From Branchiostoma floridae (taxonomy: Eukaryota > Chordata > Leptocardii > Amphioxiformes > Branchiostomatidae), in NCBI RefSeq assembly GCF_000003815.2, contig NC_049979.1, positions 19,645,654-19,709,653 on the forward strand: a DNA stretch of 64,000 nucleotides. The letters run 5' to 3'. The translations under genes and the position numbers were made by a program. The notes beneath the pieces were generated by a model. That model was not told the DNA's origin, did not search any database, and was given only the letters and a program-made list of their open reading frames with translations. Below are positions 56,426 to 64,000 of this stretch, one piece after another; the first letter of the stretch is position 1, and every line of letters starts with the position of its first letter.

Positions 56426-58328
56426 TCATGATTGCAATGCTTCATAAAGTTAGATCAGTAGTAATTTATGCAAATTGGAATCATATTTGCATAAGCAACG
56501 GGATAAGTTTATAAACCCGTTCTGTTCCATTATAGGACTATTCCAACATGTCACATTTGTAACTGAGAAAGATACGAACATGGCCTGATTTGCATAATAA
56601 TGACAAATGCCAAAATCTCATTGTGGTAAATGACGGGAATTTCTTACTTGGCATTTGGAAGTTATGTACAGGTGAATATCATCGAACATTAAATATACAA
56701 ATGAGGACCTCATTCACATACATTATCAAGAAATGCTGCTATAGCCTTCTTCCTTTAGATAGATTTTCTCCGTCTGTTATTTAGGAGGAGGAGATGAGGG
56801 CCTTATGTGCATACTTAATGACAAACACGCATAATACATCAGTTCTAAAGGTTATGCCATGTTGATTTTATGGATTACGTGGATGACATCCTCCGGATAC
56901 CCAAAAGTGCGAATAAAAAATTGGTTGGCAAAAAAAGATTGCCCTCGGTATGCAATCTAGGTCGTCAGGAAGATTGAACAAATTACTAAACACACTAATT
57001 ACGGCATGCCCAACAATAGATTTGTCATGTTTGTTCTATTCTTTTTCGTGTTTTTTCTTTTTTTTTTGTATATATTTTTTAAATTTTCTTCCGTACGCAC
57101 ATCACACATACAGTAAATCGTACAACTACACAACAGCTTTAAAATAAGTTTCCCGAAACACCCAAGTAAAACAGGTCACGAGGCCACCTATCACCATCTC
57201 GAAATACTTTATTGCATACCTATAACCATTTTCTTGTTATACCAACATATTGTCTTAACTGTACTTTTTTAGTACACAGCATTAGCTCCTGATGCAAATT
57301 GCACCGTCCTACTACATCTTACATGCAGGAGACATTAAACTGACACAGGAAATTAATTATAACAGGAAGGTTAAAGAATTTTCTGTTCTTGGTTTGACCT
57401 ACTGTCATCATTTTTCCTTCCTACAATAATCACACTAGTGACTGCATGCCCCTATTTGTTAAGCTGGCAACTCCGTAGCCTCCATCACCGGCCTTTCTGG
57501 GGGCATTGGCGGAAGATGTTGTGGGGGGAGGGGGGGGGGGGGTAGCTGTAGAAGTCTGTGAGGCATCTTCAATGGTAATGAACTAAATTTTTAGATACTA
57601 ATGATATAATAATCAAACGTGACTACCCCCTTGTGCCTCAGGATCCGGAACACCGGCAGATGCGGAGTCTTGTCCTTCTTTCCAGACCCTCCACTGCCGT
57701 GAAGCTGGCTTCTTCTTCTCGGCCACAGATAGATAGATATCTTATATCATAACTTTATCAAAGAACATCACACATGTCTAGAGCTTTCTTCCAAAGATAT
57801 CTATCCACAAATATACATTTTTGAGAATTATTTGGGAATTAGATACGTGCAACTTGCTGCAAGCGCAGCGACTTCCTTTTGTAGCTGCCGACCGAAAACA
57901 ACCGAAATCAGATTCTCCCGTCACAGATGAGATGCAGTCGTCAGGTTCACGTACTGTATTCATGCTATAATAGGTATTTGTTGTAGAAAGGCCACCACAA
58001 AGATAATCAATCATGATGCTAGGTTATCAAATTGACATTTGTTAGAGATTACGTCCGAGTGCGTTTTCACCATACATTTCAGTTTTTCTGATCTTTGGGT
58101 TCTTCTTTGTCATTTATCATGTAAGGTGACCCCAATACGCAATGCCACTCATGGATGCAGTGTCCGATAATCAGGTGAGTTAATACACACTGCTCTTTTC
58201 CACATTATTACATTTCGTCCGTTTCAACGGCGAAGAAAGTTCACAGTGTATAATTTGTACTGACACACCAAACCAACCACTTGTCTTGTCTGTTAACCAA
58301 CCTCGACTGATCCAGTACGCGGCTCTTG

Positions 58329-58359
58329 ATTGGCTAGAGCACGCAAAAAAATGACGTCA
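58329..58359 (+). promoter_or_regulatory. DEGS1: Inverted CCAAT box and full CRE upstream of DEGS1
   Basis: ATTGG (58329-58333) and the palindromic CRE TGACGTCA (58352-58359) lie 150-180 nt before the DEGS1 ATG. The pairing and distance fit a CREB/ATF and NF-Y bound housekeeping promoter. No TATA box was seen at the expected place. Confidence 0.5.
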
Positions 58360-58506
58360 CTAATCACGCCACACTGAAAGCCGGCCGACGGATAACCCAG
58401 CCCGGTCTTTTGACAAGTCCCAACGTTTAAACTTTAACTCCCCTGTACCGTTACAACCAGTCTTTTTACAGGGCAAGTCTTCGGGCGGGAACACTGAGGG
58501 GAAATC

Positions 58507-61500
58507 ATGGGCTCCACGGTTTCTAGAGACGATTTTGAGTGGAGTTACAGCGAGGAACCACACGCCTCTCGCAGGAAGCTCATTCTAGGTCAGTTGACAT
58601 GCATGTGTCGTTTCCGCTTAGCTGTGCATGATTCAGAAGAAAGTACAAACGTATAAACGTTAGTTGACACACTAATGTTAGCACTTCTTTGACTTAACAA
58701 GGAATATTTTGTGGGAATTCAGGGCGTTTTATGGCTTTATAGCAATGCTGTGGTGTTCTGTACATGATAGGAAAATGACCTATATTTTCGTGGAGTAATT
58801 TATGCAGCGGCCATTTTGCGTTCGAAAAAAAAATGTCACGTAACATTTCTCGTCAAGGCTGTCTGGCCTGTTGCGATTAGGCCCACGAGAAGCAAAATAT
58901 TCGTCCGTGAATGATTCCGAGGAAAAATTTTGCAGGGGAATGTCGCTGGACAATACATTTACTCGAAGCCCATAGCTGTCAGTGTATGCAAATTTAAACA
59001 CAGGTCTTGACCAAACGCCCAAAGTAAACGCCTGTCTCGGCTGCAGTCAAAACTCAAGAGGGTTCACTTTTGTGCCAAAGCCCTGCAAACATGGCCTCAC
59101 CAGGGGTCATTTTCAACTGACATGCAACCTTTTTTCACATCTAGAACACCATTTGAAGCCAGTAATTCAACCATGTAGCCAAGGACATTATGTAATGTGT
59201 ATGCTTGTGTAGCGGTGTCTTCAGACATAATAGAATTTACTTACACTGTGCAGGCACCATGATTGGCATGAAGCATGATTTATTTATTTTTTGGCGTACA
59301 AACTTTTTTCCATGACCAGTGAGATATGATTGCTCGCTTCAAGCCAAGGTATTTGCAAGCTTGGACTTATTTCATTCTGCTTCTTCTGCTAAGCTTCTAA
59401 GCATCATGCATGTGTAGGTAACGATGTGTTGTGTACTAGTATTTGAAAGCTGCAGATCTTACTGTACATCTTGAAGTAGCTGTGATGTTAATTTTTATTC
59501 ATGTCTTTCATGGTGACCTCCCAGCACCAATTCATGACACCGCAAATAATACCTCCCAACTCGACATTGATTCCCTGACATTGGTGAAAATGATTCTATA
59601 CCTGGATCTATGTAGTAAATTGTAAGGCGTAGGAAATTTTCACACAAGGATCGTAACCCAGTTCATTCTGATTCCCATGGCAGGAAATACTTGTTTGGAT
59701 TATTTGTGATCTTTGGATTTCCTGTCATTTATCAGAGTATCATCAGAGTGCACCCTCTTTTAATATGCAAAGACTATTATAATCAGAATAATGCAGTAAC
59801 CTCATTTACTGTTGATACCAGTTATGTGGAAGGATTTCTTGTAATTCATTACTACTAGTACTAGACTAGTATATTGTTGTAATGTTGGAGGCACTTCATT
59901 TCAATATTTTAGGGACAACACAACAAATACTCCAGAGATTGACAAACAATTTACTAGTAACTCTTAAACCACGACAGGTGTCCATACCTTTTTGCTCTAT
60001 TCTTACTTCCAGCTTGTTTGTTTGTACATTTGTATATGACAACAGCAAATGTGCAGTGTAGTGGGCCCTGACAGCTGCCATTGACCCATGACATTTGAAG
60101 GTTTTAAGGCTAGTCGAGATCATGAGCATATTTGTAGATTTGTATTTTCTCACTTTGGTATTGAGTATTTTGAGGGGAACGGGTTTTCTGCGCGTGGAGA
60201 ATTTGCGCGTGCGCGTGAAAAATAAAGTTCCTGAAAAATTTGCCGCAAGGAATTCTATGGTAGAAAAATTTGAACCTATGATATAATTCCCCATCTGTTA
60301 CCTGAATTTTTGGTTTGAAAAAACCTTGATTTTTAGATCCCTTGGGAATAGGTTAATTTGCATATTTTGAACATTTCAAAATCACGTAAATTTGGCAGAA
60401 ATGAATTGAAAAATTACTCATATGAGGTTTTATATTGTAAAATGTAACAATTTGAGGCTTTTCTCCATTCTAGAAGCTTCATTTCATCTTTTTTGAAGCA
60501 GATTGTTTCACGCGCAAATTTCAAACTTTTTGCGCGTGAAAAGTTAACATTTAAAAATCACTTGAAAATCACTCAGGTCGAGATTTTGTACTCTAGAATG
60601 CAACAATATGATGATAAATTCCATTTTGTGCCATCTTGTTTGAGCTTTTAAGTGTAAAACTGCAAAAACTTTTTGAATCCCTTTGGAATCAGCTAATTTG
60701 CATATTGTCACACGCAGATTTTTCACGCGCAAGTTTTCACGCGCAAATTCTTCACGCGCACAAAACCCCAACCCATTTTGAGTTTGAAGTTAAAAGATGT
60801 TAATGATCAAACAAATACATTGTTGGTCATATAGAAGTCCCCATTATTCCATGGGTTACCAACAAACTCCAACAAGTCCAAGGGTGGAAGGGACCAATAA
60901 TACCCAGTGCTCCTCAGTCTGTTCGCTAGACAGATCAGGAGTTCAAACATCTCTGACTGACTACAGCACTCAACAGCGAACTCCTGCACCCAATCGCCCT
61001 AGTGTGTGTGCTTATGTAGTGTACCCATGACTACATAACAGTCTGGCTTATAGGACAATAGGCTATTCATTGGTTGTGCACTCTAGTTTCCTCCTTTCTG
61101 TTCTGCAGGCAAAATGAAATCAATGGTCATGACTTCAGTGAACATGGACAGAGAATGGACCGATCCCGATCGAACGTATATCGAACAAATAGAACAAAGT
61201 GGAACCCCGTATTCTATTTCGAACACCTCCGTCAAAATGAACCCCTGGTGTACAGAAATGGCCAAAGAAAAATGCTAATGCTATTCTTTGTTGAAGACTA
61301 CACCCACCTAGTATAGGTATTGTGGGAGGGAGAGCCACTGCATAGCATTACGTTGATTTTGGGCAGGATGCACGTGTATAACGGTATGTATAAGACACGG
61401 GACTCTGCACTGGCAGAGTTTGTAGATGTGTCCCATTAGTTGGCGTGTAGTACAAGCTCCCTCCCCACGAGTGCCTAAGCTGCTTTCTTCTTGATTTCGC

Positions 61501-62378
61501 TTTTATCATGAGCATGAATGCAGTTGTTATGTATGCAACAAACGAAGTAGTAAACCAGTCACAGATAGATGTACCCTGGTTTTCACGTGCATCGACCGTA
61601 TGTCAGAAACCGGGCACTCCGGCCCACCAACAAGGTATTGATATGCGGTGCTTCCCGCTTCCGCTTTGACTGAAATTATAACGTCCTTACCACAACTATA
61701 TCCGCCCCCTCCTCAGATGACTGTACCCAGTGGATGAAGCCTTCAACAAAAAAGTCAGCGCATTTTTTTTCGGCCCGGTCTGAGAGGTTTTCAGCGTCAA
61801 AAAAGCTAAACAAAGTCAGTCGTTATTATCAACTAAATAGCGGCGGCGGCCAGTTCTGTCCGACAAACGCTGTTTTTGGCGGAGGTGTTCGAAATAGAAC
61901 ATGATCGAACAGGGGGCGGGGCTCCGGGATCGGTCCATACAGATAAGGATACTAGTTTGTGTGACACAAACCCTGCTGACCAGGGCTGTAACTGGCCCCT
62001 CCCTGCAGGTCGGTGGATGTTGGGTGGGCTGCTATAAGCGAGATTTAATCAGGCTATAAGTATAGTATACTATATTCTCGATGGCTTATATTGGCCAGTG
62101 AGGTCACTTTCAACATGTTCCGTCATCTTAGCTTGAATAACCAAGCTGAACAAACCATCCCAGACTGTAGCTGCAGCAGAAATGAACAGACATGCCACAG
62201 GTGGCATGAAAATTTGATCATCTTACTTTACGATATTAAGGTTGGTAATTTGTTGTACTGTTTGTCTGTTACAGCAAAGTACCCGCAGATGAAACAACTT
62301 TTTGGGCATGACTCCAACATGGTGTACAAGGTGGGCTTCATGCTGACACTACAGCTGATAGCCTGTTACTTTGTACAG
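58507..62378 (+). CDS. DEGS1: DEGS1 sphingolipid delta-4 desaturase, first two coding exons (3' partial)
   Basis: Exon 1 (58507-58588) codes [20 protein letters not shown] and SRRKLIL; exon 2 (62275-62378) continues [20 protein letters not shown] and a hydrophobic helix ([15 protein letters not shown]). The G/CA join restores Ala, and the exon 2 donor CAG/GTGAGT is phase 0. The start matches DEGS1 (MGS.VSR.DFEW.Y...PHA.RR). The enzyme, in the ER membrane, puts the 4,5 double bond into dihydroceramide to make ceramide, using cytochrome b5. The three His-box motifs are on exons beyond the window. Gly2 is retained; DES1 is reported to be N-myristoylated there. Only about 62 of some 320 residues lie in the window. 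Confidence 0.92.
60175..60774. mobile_element. 600-bp MITE with perfect 8-bp target duplication
   Basis: ATTTTGAG is repeated exactly on both sides (60167-60174 and 60775-60782). The ends are inverted: GGGAACGGGTTTTCTGCGCG at the left, GGGTTGGGGTTTTGTGCGCG inverted at the right, both followed by GAATTTGCGCGTG. The unit (T)TTCACGCGCAA recurs several times near both ends and in the centre. Eight-bp duplications and subterminal repeats are typical of hAT (also P) elements. No transposase. Confidence 0.85.
61156..61936. mobile_element. Nonautonomous DNA element with interrupted terminal repeats (781 bp)
   Basis: The left tip TGGACCGATCCCG and the inverted right tip match. Inside, GATCGAAC and TTCTATTTCGAACACCTCCG on the left pair with CGGAGGTGTTCGAAATAGAA and GATCGAAC on the right. 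A clear target duplication was not found (ACAGAGA and ACAGATA are similar). Confidence 0.65.
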
Positions 62379-63686
62379 GTGAGTTTGTCAGTCTCTTTAG
62401 AAACCTAGCAACAGAGTCAACAACAATGATCATGGGTCAGAGTAGATACATGTACTAGTACGCATATGCACAAAAATATTCAGTCGTGTAAATAATTTTC
62501 AAGTGTATTGCTAAGTTTATGTATTGACTATTAGTTTGTGATGAGTCAGTGTTTCTTTTCAACCAAGGTTGTATAAAGTTTCATTCCTTATGTTGATTCC
62601 ATTTTCAAAGCACACTGATGAATTCTGAAATGAAACTATGTATGCAAAGTACATACTGAAAGCACAAACTTGTAGGTTTGTAGAGATGTATTTAATACAA
62701 TATGATTGCATAAACAAGATTGCATAATTTAGACTAGAAAGGCCGGTATTTGCTTAGGAGCAAATTCAGCTATTTTCACTCCGCTCTCCCTCTTTATGCA
62801 AACATGGACTCTTCCAAAATTGAATTTGAAAAAAATGAATAACATGAGAGAATGACCCGGAACTACGATGCTACTATACTATTAGTACGTAGTACTGTAT
62901 GGTAATCAAACTTTTATTTCGTGAACACAACACGCACACAACATGCTAGTGTTTCACACATTAATAAAGAAGGCACCGTGTTACTTCAAGAAAAAAAGTT
63001 TTTATTTCACAAACGGAAATTGTGTTGTATTTTTTTCTACAGATGCAACACGTTATGCGACCCTAAACGTTGGTATTACGTATCCACAGCAGACAATAGC
63101 GTGGCTTACCTGCTTATTTACACAAGGCAAGGGCAGCTTAGTTACTGCACTTATTCAAGGTTGTCACAAGCATAACTAATCTTCATACAAGCAGACCTCT
63201 CCAAACAAACTGTACTACACTTTTAACTCTTTATCAAGATATGCTTATTAGCCGTTTTTAGCGAAGCGCATTAAAACAAAATCCAATTGGATATGATGCA
63301 ATATGGCAGCCCTGCAATGACATTATCAGTACAAATACATATAAAGTTAATGCACATTGTATTTAGACAAAAGGATCACATTCTATCTTTATACTTAGAG
63401 GTAATCAGCTAATACATAATATTGATGAACAAAGCTAATTAGCCACTGTATGTTTGCACGACGTCTGTTTTATATATCTCAATGTTTTGTATGCTTTTTG
63501 TCTAAAAAAGGATGCAGCAATTGCAGTAATTATACGTCTGTTACAACCTTAAAGTCCCATTTATTTTCCACATAAACTAATCAGTTTATGACTATTTAAT
63601 TGTTCTGATAAACTGTTTTTAGTACAGTACAGTACATTATTAAATTACACAGCATATACCATGGTGCGGTGTCTCAAATAACCTAA

Positions 63687-63876
63687 TCATACATCAAGCT
63701 GGTAGATATATGTGGAGAAGGAGACCTCAGCCAACCGTTCACACTTACGCCACATCTTCAGAAAAGACGCTGGAGCCGCATGTTCCCCGTTTAGGAACTT
63801 TATTCGAACCGACACACAACAGACATGTTTCGCCGTGTGGCTTCCTCAGTGTTATGGGCTCATACATCAAGCTGGT
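63687..63876 (-). mobile_element. Small insertion flanked by 17-bp direct repeats
   Basis: TCATACATCAAGCTGGT occurs at 63687-63703 and again at 63860-63876, bracketing 156 bp. The direct repeats could be a target duplication from retroposition, or the edges of a tandem repeat. The insert contains the hammerhead-like motif on the - strand. Confidence 0.6.
63815..63856 (-). ncRNA. Candidate type I hammerhead ribozyme (Penelope/retrozyme type)
   Basis: Read on the - strand: stem I strand CATAACA (63856-63850), core CTGAGGA (63849-63843), an extra A, stem II GCC-ACAC-GGC (63841-63832), core GAA (63831-63829), a minimal stem III ACATGT, cleavage-site C at 63822, then stem I strand TGTTGTG (63821-63815). 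The two stem I strands form seven pairs, one of them G-U. All fixed core bases (C3 U4 G5 A6, G8 A9, G12 A13 A14) are present; position 7 is G, and the A before stem II is an oddity that may weaken it. Tiny stem III is a trait of retrozymes and Penelope-like elements (established knowledge). Confidence 0.5.
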
Positions 63877-64000
63877 GTTTCTGTCACAGTTTCATTATGT
63901 ATGTGGGACACTTCTTGCACTTTGCTATCCTCTCCTTTGTGTCTGTTGGTGCCACCTTTGTAGCCAGTTGACTATTGTGTTCTCTGACATTTCCTTTGTG

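Larger units (their letters stand above)
50146..58506. other. Intergenic between ROCO-CARD and DEGS1 (head to head)
   Basis: The two genes diverge, so this 8.4 kb should hold both promoters. I see no conserved coding frame. It contains short poly-C (50405-50419) and poly-G (about 57521-57542) runs, the two dispersed repeat copies at 54940-55260 and 56068-56425, and a CRE/CCAAT pair just before DEGS1. A - strand open frame at 53376-53062 is Ser/Pro/His-rich and not recognisable. Confidence 0.55.
58589..62274 (+). other. DEGS1: DEGS1 intron 1
   Basis: Donor CTAG/GTCAGT and acceptor GTTACAG. It holds two DNA elements (60175-60774 and 61156-61936). The rest has no coding signal. Confidence 0.8.
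62379..64000 (+). other. DEGS1: DEGS1 intron 2, running off the window
   Basis: AT-rich with no coding signal. The next DEGS1 exon was not found. A small insertion carrying a hammerhead-like fold is at 63687-63876. Confidence 0.6.

Noticed and set aside
57600-57735. Exon-like GC-richer patch on the - strand (GSGKKDKTPHLPVFR)
   Set aside because: Short, no clear splice sites at both ends and no family recognised; a retropseudogene cannot be excluded.

Overview
The window looks like a piece of an amphioxus (Branchiostoma) nuclear chromosome. The protein-coding genes are split by GT-AG introns and resemble vertebrate orthologues. They sit in a genome dense with short foldback elements, MITEs and a tRNA-derived SINE. 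One predicted protein joins a ROCO GTPase to CARD domains, the kind of death-fold shuffling known from lancelets. The species call is inference; no sequence label or database search was available. A run of exactly 100 N (31197-31296) shows this is a scaffolded draft assembly.

Layout. (1) 190-3362, + strand: ZNRD2 (SSSCA1), four coding exons. Its first coding exon is only 19 nt, and its intron 1 carries a striking array of about 14 small palindromes. (2) 6532-18077, - strand: FAM89A/B orthologue in two exons split by a 10.9 kb intron that holds a hAT-like MITE and a foldback element with tandem-repeat arms. ZNRD2 and FAM89 are tail to tail here; from memory they are also neighbours in human 11q13. 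(3) 18.1-24.9 kb: no recognisable gene; a (GT)n tract and a 1.65 kb imperfect inverted repeat. (4) 24935-39159, + strand: TRANK1, about 15 exons: TPR, ankyrin repeats, an SF1 (UvrD/SMG1-Upf1-like) helicase core, then a long helical C-terminal region with a CCCH finger. One intron is GC-AG. The assembly gap interrupts one region. (5) 39.2-41.8 kb: putative TRANK1 3' UTR with a deleted mariner, then a SINE. (6) 41779-50051, - strand: a 1570-residue ROCO protein in 11 coding exons: about 22 LRRs, Roc, COR, and two CARDs with a linker and a basic tail. (7) 50.1-58.5 kb: no recognisable gene; two diverged copies of a dispersed repeat. (8) 58507 to the window end, + strand: DEGS1 (sphingolipid delta-4 desaturase), first two coding exons only; the rest lies outside. 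Its introns hold two MITEs and, near the right end, a candidate hammerhead ribozyme of the Penelope/retrozyme type.

The genes do not form an operon or an obvious pathway. The two most notable things are the LRR-Roc-COR-CARD-CARD protein, whose parts suggest a GTPase-regulated innate-immune or cell-death scaffold (inference), and the transcribed palindrome array in ZNRD2 intron 1. Exon borders were fitted by eye from splice sites, reading phase and remembered family similarity, so single-base errors are possible.
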